Source of the DNA: Chloroflexota bacterium
GTDB taxonomy: Bacteria > Chloroflexota > Dehalococcoidia > Lucifugimonadales > UBA3495
Direction of reading: 5' to 3'
Length of the DNA: 64,000 nt
Assembly (NCBI GenBank): GCA_009840165.1
Contig: VXOG01000036.1
Location: 38,373 to 102,372 of the forward strand
How positions within the stretch are numbered: position 1 is the first letter of the stretch; each line of letters opens with the position of its first letter. The notes below the pieces were generated by a model, which made no database searches, had not been told where the DNA came from, and was given only the letters and a program-made list of their open reading frames with translations. The position numbers were made by a program, and so were the translations under genes. Below, one piece after another: positions 19,673-28,675 of the stretch.

Positions 19673-21763
19673 ATGCGTCCAGTGATATTGACAATACTTT
19701 GCGTCTTGATACTTTCGGCGTTTGCGCTGTTGGGATGCGCCAGGGAGGTGGTGCGGGAGGTGGAAGTGACGCGGGACGTTGAGGTGGAGGTGGTGGTTAC
19801 GGCCACGCCGGACCCCAATGCGTCCGCTCAAACCGGGCAAACATCCGCTCAGACCAGCCAGACGGCGCCCCCGACATCCTCCGGAGCGCCCGCCGCGTCA
19901 ACGCCGCGTCCGGCCGCGGCATCACCCACTCCGCCGCCGGACGCGCAGGCGCCCGCAAGCGCCACCGACGTGTCCGAAAACGTTTACCAGCTGGGCATCT
20001 CGGCGGACATGACCACGACCAACTACTGGGCGTACCTGGGGCCGGACGGAACTATATGGAACCTGTACGTGCTGGGCGGCAGCAAGCCTTCCCTCTACTC
20101 GTACTCGGCGCAGCGTTATGACTGGGTGCCGTCGCTGGCGGCCGATTTCCCGACGCCGCTGGCGGAGGAAACCGTAGGCGGACAGACCCTCTGGACGACC
20201 GAGGTTCCCCTGAAGCAGGGGGTGAAGTGGAGCGACGGCAACGACGTCACTGCCGAGGATTTTGTCTTCACCGCGCATACGGTCGCTGACCTGGAGCTTT
20301 CCGGCAACTGGCCGTCCATAGTCGATCCCGATTACTTCGACCATGCGGAGGCGCTGGATCCTTACCGGCTCAAGATCTACTTCAAGCAGGAGCCGGGCTT
20401 GGCGCGCTGGCAGTTCGGAATGGCCTTCATGCCCATTTTCCCTAGAGCCTACTGGGAATCCATCGTGGCCGAGGCGAAGCAGGCCGGCGACGTTATTGAG
20501 CAGCAGAAGGCGCTGTACGCCCACGTTCCCGAGAATGAACCCACCGGCGGAGGCTTCGGGTTCGTCAAGTGGGAGCGCGGCGCGTTCGCGGAAAAGGAAC
20601 GGAACCCCGACTACTACTTCACCGACAGCGTGGTGGCGCAGTACGCCAACGGCGCGTATGCCGAATCCAAGCCGGGGGCCTACGAGTTTGCGGCATACGG
20701 CGAACCGGGCGGCGACAAGACGCTGGAGTACACGGTGGGGCCCTACGCCGACAGCGCGATCTATTCAATCTACGGCAGCCAGGACGCCACCGTGCTGGCG
20801 CTGAAAAAGGGCGACATCGACTTCATGTTGAATCCCCTGGGCCTTTCCCGGGGATTGCAGGAACAAATTGAGGGCGAGGAGGGGCTGGCGGTAATTGAAA
20901 ACGCCTCTGACGGCATGAGGTATCTCAGCTTCAACTTCCGCAAGGAACCCATGGGCAACAAGGCGTTCCGGCAGGCGGTGGCAACGCTGATCGACAAGGA
21001 GTTCCTGACCAGCACCGTTTTGCAGGGCGTGGCCATCCCCATGTACACCACGGTGCCCGAAGGCAACCGCGCCTGGTACAACCCCGACGTGCCATTGATC
21101 GGCAAGGGTTTGAGCCGGGGCGAGCGCATCAGCCAGGCCGTGCAACTGATGAAGGACGCCGGGTTCACCTGGGAAACGGAGCCTCGTATCAGCGAGGATG
21201 GCAGGTTCGTGGAGCAGGCGGGCGAGGGCCTGAAAATGCCCAACGGCGAGCCGATGCCGGCCATGGAAATCCTGGCGCCCAGCCCGGGCTACGATCCGTT
21301 GCGTTCCACCTTCGCCATCTGGATTGAGCGGTGGCTGAACGAGGTTGGCATTCCCGTGCGGGCCGACCTGACCGGATTCAACCTGATCGTGGACAAGGTG
21401 TTCACCCGGCAGGACTTCGATATGTGGATCCTGGGGTGGAAGTTGACCGCATACCCCGACTACCTGGAGTCGTTCTTCCACAGCCGCCATTCGGGACTGG
21501 AAGGCCACAACCCGGGCGGATACAACAACCCCGAGTTCGACCGGCTGGCCGACCAACTGCTGGCGGAAACGGACCTGGAGTCGGCGCGTCAGCAGGTTTT
21601 TGAGATGCAGGTCTTCCTGGCGGAAGACCTGCCCTACGTAGTGCTGTTCGATACTCCCCTGGTTGAAGCATTCCGCAGCGGCCGCGTCGATTATCCCTAC
21701 ACCGAAACCTGGGGCGGACTCCAGAGCGCGTCCGGAATGCCGGCGCTGGTGCACTTCAAGTAG
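19673..21763 (+). CDS. ABC transporter substrate-binding lipoprotein, peptide/solute family 5
   Basis: This 696-residue exported lipoprotein has a signal peptide (MRPVILTILCVLILSAFALLGC) with lipobox cysteine at residue 22, then an acidic Val/Glu tail (REVEVTRDVEVEVV) and a Pro/Thr/Ala-rich linker. The family 5 binding fold starts near residue 100 (YQLGISADMTTTNYW). The motif LKQGVKWSDGNDVTAEDFVFT and the closing DYLESFFHSRHSGLEGHNPGGYNNPEFD are typical of oligopeptide/dipeptide binding proteins. An AGGAGG site precedes the ATG. It is followed, after a minus-strand microprotein pair, by the matching permeases and ATPases. The ligand cannot be told from sequence. Confidence 0.92.
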   Translation: MRPVILTILCVLILSAFALLGCAREVVREVEVTRDVEVEVVVTATPDPNASAQTGQTSAQTSQTAPPTSSGAPAASTPRPAAASPTPPPDAQAPASATDVSENVYQLGISADMTTTNYWAYLGPDGTIWNLYVLGGSKPSLYSYSAQRYDWVPSLAADFPTPLAEETVGGQTLWTTEVPLKQGVKWSDGNDVTAEDFVFTAHTVADLELSGNWPSIVDPDYFDHAEALDPYRLKIYFKQEPGLARWQFGMAFMPIFPRAYWESIVAEAKQAGDVIEQQKALYAHVPENEPTGGGFGFVKWERGAFAEKERNPDYYFTDSVVAQYANGAYAESKPGAYEFAAYGEPGGDKTLEYTVGPYADSAIYSIYGSQDATVLALKKGDIDFMLNPLGLSRGLQEQIEGEEGLAVIENASDGMRYLSFNFRKEPMGNKAFRQAVATLIDKEFLTSTVLQGVAIPMYTTVPEGNRAWYNPDVPLIGKGLSRGERISQAVQLMKDAGFTWETEPRISEDGRFVEQAGEGLKMPNGEPMPAMEILAPSPGYDPLRSTFAIWIERWLNEVGIPVRADLTGFNLIVDKVFTRQDFDMWILGWKLTAYPDYLESFFHSRHSGLEGHNPGGYNNPEFDRLADQLLAETDLESARQQVFEMQVFLAEDLPYVVLFDTPLVEAFRSGRVDYPYTETWGGLQSASGMPALVHFK

Positions 21764-21775
21764 CTGCCGGAATGT

Positions 21776-21985
21776 CTATTTTTGTGACCGGGGATGCCGC
21801 GCCCAACACGCCAGGAACCCCATCAATGCGCCCACCGCGCCTTTCAGCAGCCAATCCACCGCCGTGAGCAACTCTCGTTGAGCGGGCGCTAGAGTGGGAG
21901 ATGCCACCCATGCCTGCCAGATAAGACCGGAGGCGCACATCAAGATCAAACCAACCAATACGCCAACTATCACGTAGTTGTTCAC
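21776..21985 (-). CDS. Membrane microprotein B, copy 1 (two hydrophobic segments)
   Basis: This 69-residue protein starts with a GTG overlapping the stop of microprotein A (GTGA). It has an N-terminal membrane helix (YVIVGVLVGLILMCASGLIWQAW), a short linker and a second amphipathic or membrane segment (LLTAVDWLLKGAVGALMGFLA) with a basic end. It is paralogous to the 75-residue protein at 35412-35639: both keep AQ..L...DWL.K..VGA..GF. It is placed opposite to the surrounding ABC operon. The function is unknown; a holin-like, toxin-like or membrane-regulator role is possible. Confidence 0.65.
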   Translation of the reverse strand: MNNYVIVGVLVGLILMCASGLIWQAWVASPTLAPAQRELLTAVDWLLKGAVGALMGFLACWARHPRSQK

Positions 21986-22149
21986 GCCTCAGCCTCGTTG
22001 CCCACGGAGCCTTGCTGCTCTGACGATGATCGTGAGCGACGCATCGAGCGATATGCGTCGAATCCGAGCCAAGCCAGTCCACCAAAGAACAAGATCATCC
22101 CCGCAGTCATCATGACCACCAACAGGATAAGAACCAGAACATCTTCCAT
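21982..22149 (-). CDS. Membrane microprotein A, copy 1 (single helix, 55 aa, not in ORF track)
   Basis: Reading the minus strand from the ATG at 22149 gives MEDVLVLILLVVMMTAGMIL, continuing through a second hydrophobic stretch to a basic, serine-rich tail; the stop is at 21982. A strong GGAGG ribosome site lies 6 bases before the ATG. The stop overlaps the GTG of microprotein B. The same order (single-helix protein with GGAGG, then the DWL-K protein) occurs at 35.4-35.8 kb, which argues strongly that this short ORF is real. Confidence 0.6.
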   Translation of the reverse strand: MEDVLVLILLVVMMTAGMILFFGGLAWLGFDAYRSMRRSRSSSEQQGSVGNEAEA

Positions 22150-22244
22150 GATGTGCCTCCCCCGCCGTTGGTTTATATGCTAACAATTGCGTACCGTGTG
22201 CGCAATTGTGAAATTGCGGGCCTCAAAGGCAAGCGAACCCTCCG

Positions 22245-23396
22245 ATGACGAACTACTTGATCCGGCGGGCCGGGCAGATGGCCCTGACCCTTTTCCTGAT
22301 CGTCACATTGACGTTCTTCCTGGTGCAGGCTCAACCCGGCGACTACGCCACCTTCTACTCCCTCAACCCCGACATCCCTGCGGAGGCGCGGGAGCAGATC
22401 AAAGCGTCCTTCGGGTTAGATAAACCCCTGTGGCAGCAGTACCTGGTCCACATGAAGAACACCTTCACCGGGAATTTCGGCGTATCCTTCGGGCATTATC
22501 CGCGTCCGGTGCTGGAGGTGCTGGCGGAGCGGTTGCCGCGCACGGTGGTGCTGTTTCTCTCAGCGACGGCGGTGTCCTTCTACGTTGGGTTCTTCCTGGG
22601 CAAAGCCATCGCATGGCGCAGGGGCGGCGTTCTGGAGTATGCCGCGACCATATCCGGAGCGACGCTGTTCACGGCGTTCACGCCGGCCTTCGCGCTGATG
22701 ATGATCTGGATCTTCGCGTTCAAGCTGGGATGGCTGCCGGTGGGCAAGTTCCTGGACCCGCTGATCTGGCGCGGCGCGGAAGTCAGCGCCAACCATGTGT
22801 TCAGTTACATGCTGCTCACGGCGGCGGTCTTCATCGTTTTCGCCTTTCTAACGATGCTTGCGGCGCGGAAACTCGGCCGCCTGGGGACGGCCCGGATGCC
22901 GTTCCTGGTTATCGCGGCCGGCGCGGCGATTATCCCCATTGCCTGGGCGTTCACCGGCGTCGGCTACCTGGCGTTGGACATCCTGCGGCACATGGTACTG
23001 CCCATCGCCACGCTGACGCTCATATCTTTCGCCGGCACCATGCTCCTGACGCGCAACAGCATGCTGGAAACGATGCGCGAGGACTACGTGATGGCCGCGC
23101 GGGCCAAGGGTCTGCCCGAAAGGACGGTGCGGGACCGGCACGCGGCGCGCAACGCCCTGCTGCCCGTCATCACCAGCCTGGTGTACAGCCTGATTTTCGC
23201 CATCGACGGCAGTGTGATCATCGAGGCGGTGTTTTCCTGGCCTGGCACCGGCCTGACGCTGCTGGAGGCGGTGCGCTCGGAAGACCTGCCCCTGGTGATG
23301 GGCGCGATGGTGTTCATCGGCCTGTTCTCGCTGCTGGCACACGTCATCGTGGACATCCTGTACGTGTACCTTGACCCGAGGATCCGTTACCAGTGA
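22245..23396 (+). CDS. ABC transporter permease, DppB/OppB family
   Basis: The 383-residue inner-membrane permease starts MTNYLIRRAGQMALTLFLIVT, the classic DppB opening, and carries the EAA loop near the C-terminal third (YVMAARAKGLPERTVRDRHAARNALLPVITSL). It ends DILYVYLDPRIRYQ as in the family. It is about 50 residues longer than typical DppB because of an extra hydrophobic region near residues 185-235. It is the first permease of the operon fed by the lipoprotein at 19.7 kb, and the microprotein genes lie antisense in the gap before it. Confidence 0.9.
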   Translation: MTNYLIRRAGQMALTLFLIVTLTFFLVQAQPGDYATFYSLNPDIPAEAREQIKASFGLDKPLWQQYLVHMKNTFTGNFGVSFGHYPRPVLEVLAERLPRTVVLFLSATAVSFYVGFFLGKAIAWRRGGVLEYAATISGATLFTAFTPAFALMMIWIFAFKLGWLPVGKFLDPLIWRGAEVSANHVFSYMLLTAAVFIVFAFLTMLAARKLGRLGTARMPFLVIAAGAAIIPIAWAFTGVGYLALDILRHMVLPIATLTLISFAGTMLLTRNSMLETMREDYVMAARAKGLPERTVRDRHAARNALLPVITSLVYSLIFAIDGSVIIEAVFSWPGTGLTLLEAVRSEDLPLVMGAMVFIGLFSLLAHVIVDILYVYLDPRIRYQ

Positions 23397-23425
23397 TCGA
23401 GTGCGAGTGATCGATCGATTATCCG

Positions 23426-24442
23426 ATGATTGAGCGCCCCCCAAATCAGCCGCCGTCGCTCGGCGAGGGATCATCTCTGTTCGGAGACGCCCCGGAGGTT
23501 GACCTGAGCCGTGGCCGGCTGGACCTGGCGCTGGTGCGTCTGCGGCTGGCGTGGCGGACGCTGCGGGGCGGCTGGTCGATATTCGTGGAAAGCCGGATTG
23601 GCCTGCTGTCCCTGGCGATCATCGGCCTGTTCGCGCTGATGGCGTTCTCGCATCCCATACTCATGGCAACGGTGTGGGAGCGCGACGTGTACGATCCGGT
23701 AACCGGGTATGCCTTCGACAGTTTTGAGCATCCGGCGTCGCCGAATTGGCGGCACCCGCTGGGCACAGACTCGCTGGGCCGCGACATTCTGAGTCAGCTT
23801 TTGTTCAGCGCGAAGTCCGAGTTCATCCTGGGCATCACCGCCGCGCTGGTTACGGTGGGCATTGCCACCACCGTGGGCGCGGTGGCAGCGTACTACGGCG
23901 GGCTGGTGGACTCGCTGCTGATGCGGCTGGCCGACCTGATCATCGCGCTGCCGGGAATCTCGCTGCTCATCGTGCTCAGCGCGCTGTTCAACCTGAACCT
24001 GTTCTACCTGGCGCTGATTATCGGCGTGCTGGGCGGTTTCGGCGGCACGGCCATCATCCTGAAATCCCAGGCCCTGAGCATCAGGGTTAAGCCGTACATC
24101 GAGGCGGCGCGGGCGGCCGGTGGGAGCCACTTCCACGTCATCTTCGTGCATATCATTCCCAACCTGTTGCCGCTGTCGCTGCTGTACATGATGTTCACCG
24201 TAACGGGAGCCATCTTTGCGGAGGCGGTGCTGTCCTTCCTGGGCCTGCTGGACATCAGGATGAGCTGGGGCATTATGATTCACACCGCCAACACCGGCGG
24301 CTACCTGTTGAGCGGCGCCAATTACTGGTGGCTGGTCGTTCCTGCCGGCGCGTCCATCACGCTGCTGTGCAGCGCGTTCTACCTCGTCGGCCGCGCCCTG
24401 GACGAGGTAGTGAACCCCAGGCTGCGCCGGCATGATGGGTGA
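23426..24442 (+). CDS. ABC transporter permease, DppC/OppC family
   Basis: The 338-residue permease has a soluble N-terminal stretch, a first helix (IGLLSLAIIGLFALMAFSHPIL), the HPLGTDSLGRDILSQLLFSAK motif of DppC proteins, and an EAA loop (YIEAARAAGGSHFHVIFVHIIPNL). It pairs with the DppB-type permease 29 bases upstream. Its TGA overlaps the GTG start of the first ATPase by 4 bases, which shows tight translational coupling. Confidence 0.92.
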   Translation: MIERPPNQPPSLGEGSSLFGDAPEVDLSRGRLDLALVRLRLAWRTLRGGWSIFVESRIGLLSLAIIGLFALMAFSHPILMATVWERDVYDPVTGYAFDSFEHPASPNWRHPLGTDSLGRDILSQLLFSAKSEFILGITAALVTVGIATTVGAVAAYYGGLVDSLLMRLADLIIALPGISLLIVLSALFNLNLFYLALIIGVLGGFGGTAIILKSQALSIRVKPYIEAARAAGGSHFHVIFVHIIPNLLPLSLLYMMFTVTGAIFAEAVLSFLGLLDIRMSWGIMIHTANTGGYLLSGANYWWLVVPAGASITLLCSAFYLVGRALDEVVNPRLRRHDG

Positions 24443-25443
24443 TGGGGATGCTCACCGCAGATAGCCAACCCATCCTCCAGGTTGTTGACCTCTCCCTGTC
24501 GTACCTGACGCGACAGAGACCGGTTCACGCGGTGCAGTCAGTCAGCTTCGATCTGGGGCGCGGTCAATCGCTGGGGCTGGTGGGCGAGTCGGGCTGCGGC
24601 AAGACTTCCATCGCCAACTGCCTGATGCGCCTGCTGCCCGACAACGGGCGGTTGACGTCGGGGCAAGTGCTGCTGGACGGACAAGACCTGCTGCTGCTGT
24701 CCGAAGAAGAGATGCGTCATTATCGCTGGCGGCGCATGGCCATGGTGTTCCAGGCGGCGATGAACGCCCTGGATCCGGTGTACCGTGTCGGGCAGCAGGT
24801 GATGGAGGCCATTGAGGCGCACGGCGTGGAGGAAACCGCTGCCGACGCGCGGGAACGAGTGACCCGCTTGTTCCACCTGGTGGGGCTGGACCCGCAGCTG
24901 ATGGACCGGTATCCCCACGAGTTCAGCGGCGGGATGCGTCAGCGGGCGGTGATCGCCATGGCGCTAGCCTGCGACCCTGCCGTGATCATCGCCGACGAGC
25001 CGACCACGGCGCTGGACGTGATAGTGCAGGACCGCATCCTGAGGGAGCTCAAGGGGGTGCAGCGGGAGCTCAGCATGGGCATGATATACATCAGCCACGA
25101 CATTGGCGTGGTGGCGGAGGTGATTGACCGCATCGGGGTGATGTATGCCGGCCGTCTGGTGGAGCTGGGCGACACCGCCGACGTGTTCCGCGCGCCCATG
25201 CACCCCTACACGGCGGCGTTGATGTCGTCCTTCCCCAGCATCAGCGGGGAGAAACATGAGCTGGAGACCCTGCCGGGCGAACCGCCCAACTTGGCGAACC
25301 CGCCGGCGGGCTGCCCCTTCCATCCCCGCTGCGCCCACGCCACCGAGGAATGCCGGCGGGAGTTCCCGCCCCAGGCGCAACAGGGAACTCAATGGGCCGC
25401 CTGCTGGCATCCGCTGACCAATATGGCAGAGGTGGGGAAGTGA
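24439..25443 (+). CDS. ABC transporter ATPase, DppD/OppD family
   Basis: The 334-residue ATPase has Walker [10 protein letters not shown], signature FSGGMRQRAVIAMALAC, Walker B VIIADEPTTALD and the C-terminal oligopeptide-ABC extension with CPFHPRCAHATEECRREFP. It powers the DppBC-type channel. The start is a GTG overlapping the permease stop (GTGA), and the stop likewise overlaps the GTG start of the second ATPase, so three genes in a row are joined by 4-base overlaps. Confidence 0.93.
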   Translation: MMGMLTADSQPILQVVDLSLSYLTRQRPVHAVQSVSFDLGRGQSLGLVGESGCGKTSIANCLMRLLPDNGRLTSGQVLLDGQDLLLLSEEEMRHYRWRRMAMVFQAAMNALDPVYRVGQQVMEAIEAHGVEETAADARERVTRLFHLVGLDPQLMDRYPHEFSGGMRQRAVIAMALACDPAVIIADEPTTALDVIVQDRILRELKGVQRELSMGMIYISHDIGVVAEVIDRIGVMYAGRLVELGDTADVFRAPMHPYTAALMSSFPSISGEKHELETLPGEPPNLANPPAGCPFHPRCAHATEECRREFPPQAQQGTQWAACWHPLTNMAEVGK

Positions 25444-26462
25444 GCAGCCGAGATAGCGAGCCGCTGGTCGCAGTGGCCGGCCTGAGCAAACGGTTTCCCA
25501 TTGCGGCTGGACTGTTTCGCAAGCCCACCAGTTTCATTCATGCCGTGGATGACGTGTCCTTCCGGCTGGGGCGTGGCGAGAGTCTGGGACTGGTCGGTGA
25601 ATCGGGCTGCGGCAAGACCACCGTGGGCAAGTTGCTGGTCAAGCTGCTGGACCCCACTGAAGGGAGCGTCACCTACCGGTTCCCCGCGCCGGCGGTGGGT
25701 GGACACCTGGCTGGTTCGGTGGAGGCGTCGAACATCCGGGGACGGCAGTTGCGGGTGTTCCGCCGCCAGGTGCAGATGATCTTCCAGGACCCCTATGAAT
25801 CCATGAACCCCCGGCGCACCGTGTACGACACCATCGCGGAGCCGTTGGTGGTGCAGGGGGTTGGCGACGCGCTGGGCCGGCTGGAGCGGGTTTCCGAGAT
25901 ACTGAATCTGGTAGGGCTGACGCCGGCCGGCGCGTTTCTGTTCCGCCGTCCCCACGAGCTATCGGGCGGACAGCGCCAGCGGGTGGCCATTGCGCGGGCG
26001 CTGGTCATCGGGCCGTCGTTCGTGGTGGCGGACGAGCCGACCTCCATGCTGGACGTTTCCAGCCGCACCGGAATCATGTCGCTGATGCAGGAGTTGGCGG
26101 ACCGGCTGGGGATCGCGTATCTGTACATCACCCACGATCTGGCCGTGGCGCGATATATGTGCCATCGCATCGCTGTGATGTACCTCGGCAAGATCGTCGA
26201 AATGGCGGAGACGGAGGAACTGCTGCGCAACCCGCTGCATCCGTACACCCGGGCGCTGCTTTCGGCGGTGCCCAGTCCCGACCCCATGCGTCGGCGTGCG
26301 CCGCCGGACATTCTGGGTGACTTGTCCCTACCGGTGGACCCGCCGGAGCGATGTCGATTCTACGACCGCTGCCCGATGGCTACTGACCGGTGCCAAAAGG
26401 CTCACCATCCGCCGATGGAGGAGAGAGGCCCGGATCACTGGGTCGCCTGCTACGAGGCTTGA
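25440..26462 (+). CDS. ABC transporter ATPase, DppF/OppF family
   Basis: The second ATPase of the importer has Walker [10 protein letters not shown], the [16 protein letters not shown] signature, Walker [13 protein letters not shown], and a C-terminal [14 protein letters not shown] cluster. The ORF track begins 90 bases earlier inside dppD; the GTG at 25440 ([19 protein letters not shown]) overlaps the preceding stop by 4 bases and gives 340 residues. It is the last gene of the operon. The 176-base space to the convergent permease gene holds no gene, and I saw no clear terminator. Confidence 0.92.
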   Translation: MSSRDSEPLVAVAGLSKRFPIAAGLFRKPTSFIHAVDDVSFRLGRGESLGLVGESGCGKTTVGKLLVKLLDPTEGSVTYRFPAPAVGGHLAGSVEASNIRGRQLRVFRRQVQMIFQDPYESMNPRRTVYDTIAEPLVVQGVGDALGRLERVSEILNLVGLTPAGAFLFRRPHELSGGQRQRVAIARALVIGPSFVVADEPTSMLDVSSRTGIMSLMQELADRLGIAYLYITHDLAVARYMCHRIAVMYLGKIVEMAETEELLRNPLHPYTRALLSAVPSPDPMRRRAPPDILGDLSLPVDPPERCRFYDRCPMATDRCQKAHHPPMEERGPDHWVACYEA

Positions 26463-26638
26463 GGGGGGCGGATAAAGCTTATTGTCCTCAAGGGTTATTC
26501 TCCTCACTGAATCAACGAATCTGCGGAACATTGCTCCACGATGGCCGTAGCCGCCCCGTGATTGATACTAGCACGTCTGCGGGAGAAATTTCGTAATTTC
26601 ACGTAAATATCACAATATTTCACAAACTTGCATAAGTG

Positions 26639-28309
26639 TCACTTGAGGTGGCGCTCCTCGCGCATGGTGATCAGGGCCAACGGTACGGACGAGACCACCA
26701 CCAACAGCAGCGCCGGCGCGGCGGCGCGGGCGAAGAACGCCTCCTCGGCGGCGGCCCATATTGACGATGCCAGCGTGGTGAACCCAATGGGACTGAGAAT
26801 CAGGGTTGCGGGCAGCTCCTTCATGGTGAGGAGGAACACCAGCGCGGCGCCGGTCAGGATGCCGGGCCGGATCAGGGGTAAGGTAATGGTGAGCAGCACG
26901 ATCAGGGGCTTCTTGCCCAGGCTGCGGGCGGCGTCCTCGAACTCCGGGCGCACCTGGACGAGAGACGCGCGCAGAGACCCGACCGCGGCCGGCAGGAACA
27001 GCGTTACGTATGCAACGGCCAGCATCGCCAATGACTGGTAGAGCCAGGGCGCGTAGTTGGCGCCGAAATACACCAGGCCCAGGGCGATGACGATGCCGGG
27101 CAGCGCGAATCCGATAAAGCCCAGGCGTTCGAGCCAACGACTGAATTGGCCGGGGTAGCGCACCGCCAGCACCGCGATGGGAGTCGCGCAAAGCACCGTG
27201 AGGATCGCGGCCAGCGCCGAAACTCCCACCGAATTGGCCGCCGCTCGCCACAGCAACTCCAGCGGTTCACCGGCCGCAACGCCTCGAATGGTCCAGTAGA
27301 TGAGTACCGCCACGGGCAAGCCAAGCGACACCAGCGACACCAGACCGCAGTAGGCCAGGGCGGGCCAACGCCAACGCCCCAGTGGAATCGCCTCGGGCCG
27401 GCGAGCCACGCCGCCCCCGCTGAGGTAGTAGCGGCCTCCGCCCCGATTCCTGAAGCCTGTGCGGGCGGTGTGCTCTCCCCACACCACGGCCAGGGCAAGG
27501 ACGATGAGGCCCAGCGACCAGGCTGCCGCCAATGTGCGGTTGAGCGCGGCTCCGTACTGTATGAAGATGCTCCACGTGAACGTTTCGTAGCGCATGATGG
27601 CCACCGCGCCGAAGTCGCTGAGGGCGTACAGCGCGGTGAGCAAGCCCCCCGCCAGGATGGCCGGGCGCAGCATCGGGAGGGTTACGCTCCGGAAGGTCTC
27701 CCAACGGTTGCGCCCCAGAGCGCGGGCCGACTCTTCGAGGGAGGTGTCCATGTTCCACAGGGCGGTGCGGATCGGCAGCAGCACGTAGGGAAAGCTGATT
27801 ATGATCAGCGTAAAGGCGGCGCCGGGGAATCCGTAGATACTGGGAATGCGGTCGATTGTTATGGAGAACGGGCCGAAAGCCGATTCCAGCCAGCCCTGGA
27901 GGATGCCGCGAGGGCCCAAGCCAACCGCGATGGCGAATCCCACGATGTAGGACGGCAGTGCCAGGGGCAGCATGGTGACCACGCGCCAGAATCCGCGGGC
28001 GGGCAGGTCGGTGCGCACGGTGAGCCAGGCCAGCGGGGCGGCGATGGCGATGCACCCCAGCATTACGGCGGCCATCAACGCCACCGTGCGGGCAATGACC
28101 TCCACCGTCCGGGCGCGGAATATCAGGTCGATGGCCTCTGAGCCCGCCCCCAGGGTTCGCAGGGCGAGGTACACCGGAGCCGTCAGCAGCAGGGCGGCGA
28201 TGATCAGGGCCGGGAGCCAGATGACGGCGGACGGCCGAGCTACTCCCTCAAACAGCCAGCCCGACGGGGAACGGGAAATGGAAGCGACCAGCTTGGCGAC
28301 AGAGGTCAT
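26639..28309 (-). CDS. Iron(III)-type ABC transporter permease, FbpB family
   Basis: This 556-residue permease has two fused six-helix halves, each with an EAA loop (LEESARALGRNRWETFRSVTLPMLRPAILAG and FEDAARSLGKKPLIVLLTITLPLIRPGILTG). That double arrangement is diagnostic of FbpB/SfuB metal or thiamine-type permeases. The ORF-track start adds 42 residues without family character; the ATG at 28309 (MTSVAKLVASISRS) is preferred. The matching ATPase is at 29.7-30.8 kb with a DtxR-family regulator between them. No periplasmic binding protein is in the window. Confidence 0.9.
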   Translation of the reverse strand: MTSVAKLVASISRSPSGWLFEGVARPSAVIWLPALIIAALLLTAPVYLALRTLGAGSEAIDLIFRARTVEVIARTVALMAAVMLGCIAIAAPLAWLTVRTDLPARGFWRVVTMLPLALPSYIVGFAIAVGLGPRGILQGWLESAFGPFSITIDRIPSIYGFPGAAFTLIIISFPYVLLPIRTALWNMDTSLEESARALGRNRWETFRSVTLPMLRPAILAGGLLTALYALSDFGAVAIMRYETFTWSIFIQYGAALNRTLAAAWSLGLIVLALAVVWGEHTARTGFRNRGGGRYYLSGGGVARRPEAIPLGRWRWPALAYCGLVSLVSLGLPVAVLIYWTIRGVAAGEPLELLWRAAANSVGVSALAAILTVLCATPIAVLAVRYPGQFSRWLERLGFIGFALPGIVIALGLVYFGANYAPWLYQSLAMLAVAYVTLFLPAAVGSLRASLVQVRPEFEDAARSLGKKPLIVLLTITLPLIRPGILTGAALVFLLTMKELPATLILSPIGFTTLASSIWAAAEEAFFARAAAPALLLVVVSSVPLALITMREERHLK

Positions 28310-28481
28310 TTCGTGCGGACAGACTGTATATGCTTGCTTGTACGTATGACCTTTTGCGGTCAGGCGTTGATAGAAATTAGCCTCACCAAGTATCGCGTGA
28401 CGCCGGAGCGTTGGCAACCATGGATAAATGTCCAATTTAGTGGCGCTGCTGGTCGGCAGAGCTTCATTCCGGCTCCCATAC

Positions 28482-28577
28482 CGTCATTCCTGCGAAAGCA
28501 GGAATCCAGAAATGCCTTTCACGAGCAACGTTACGGTTTGAATGCGCTTCTGGATTCCGGCTCAAGGCCGGAATGAC
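28482..28577. repeat. Composite palindromic element (paired GTCATTCC repeats), copy 1
   Basis: This 96-base element begins CGTCATTCCTGCGAAAGCAG and ends GGCCGGAATGACG, so its outer ends are inverted copies. Each end is itself a hairpin, and the middle carries GAGCAACGTTACGGTTTGAA. A second, longer copy with the same layout lies on the other side of the DtxR gene. It occupies much of the 366-base gap between the permease and the regulator; the rest of that gap shows no gene. Confidence 0.75.
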
Positions 28578-28638
28578 GTGAGAGAGCGCGGAATGACGTG
28601 AGAGAGCGCGGAATGATGTATGAGAGCGCGGAATGACG
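28571..28638. repeat. 20-nt tandem repeat growing from a GTCATTCC element
   Basis: Three and a half units of about 20 bases follow the end of the composite element, each of the form GAATGACGTGAGAGAGCGCG with one degenerate copy. The same construction (element end, then 20-mers ending in GGAATGACG) occurs at the right edge of the window. Confidence 0.8.
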
Positions 28639-28675
28639 GCGCCGCAGCGAAACACGCTCGTCAAAGACTGAACGG

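Noticed and set aside
21989-22186. 65-residue minus ORF in the microprotein region
   Set aside because: It is another frame over the 55-residue membrane protein; the latter has the GGAGG site, a membrane helix and a paralogous layout.
26463-26638. Terminator between the convergent dppF-type and fbpB-type genes
   Set aside because: The gap is AT-rich, but I could find no stem followed by a T-run on either strand.
28313-28576. 87-residue ORF ending LDSGSRPE
   Set aside because: It runs mostly through the composite repeat and has no domain or ribosome site; the shared tail only reflects the repeat.
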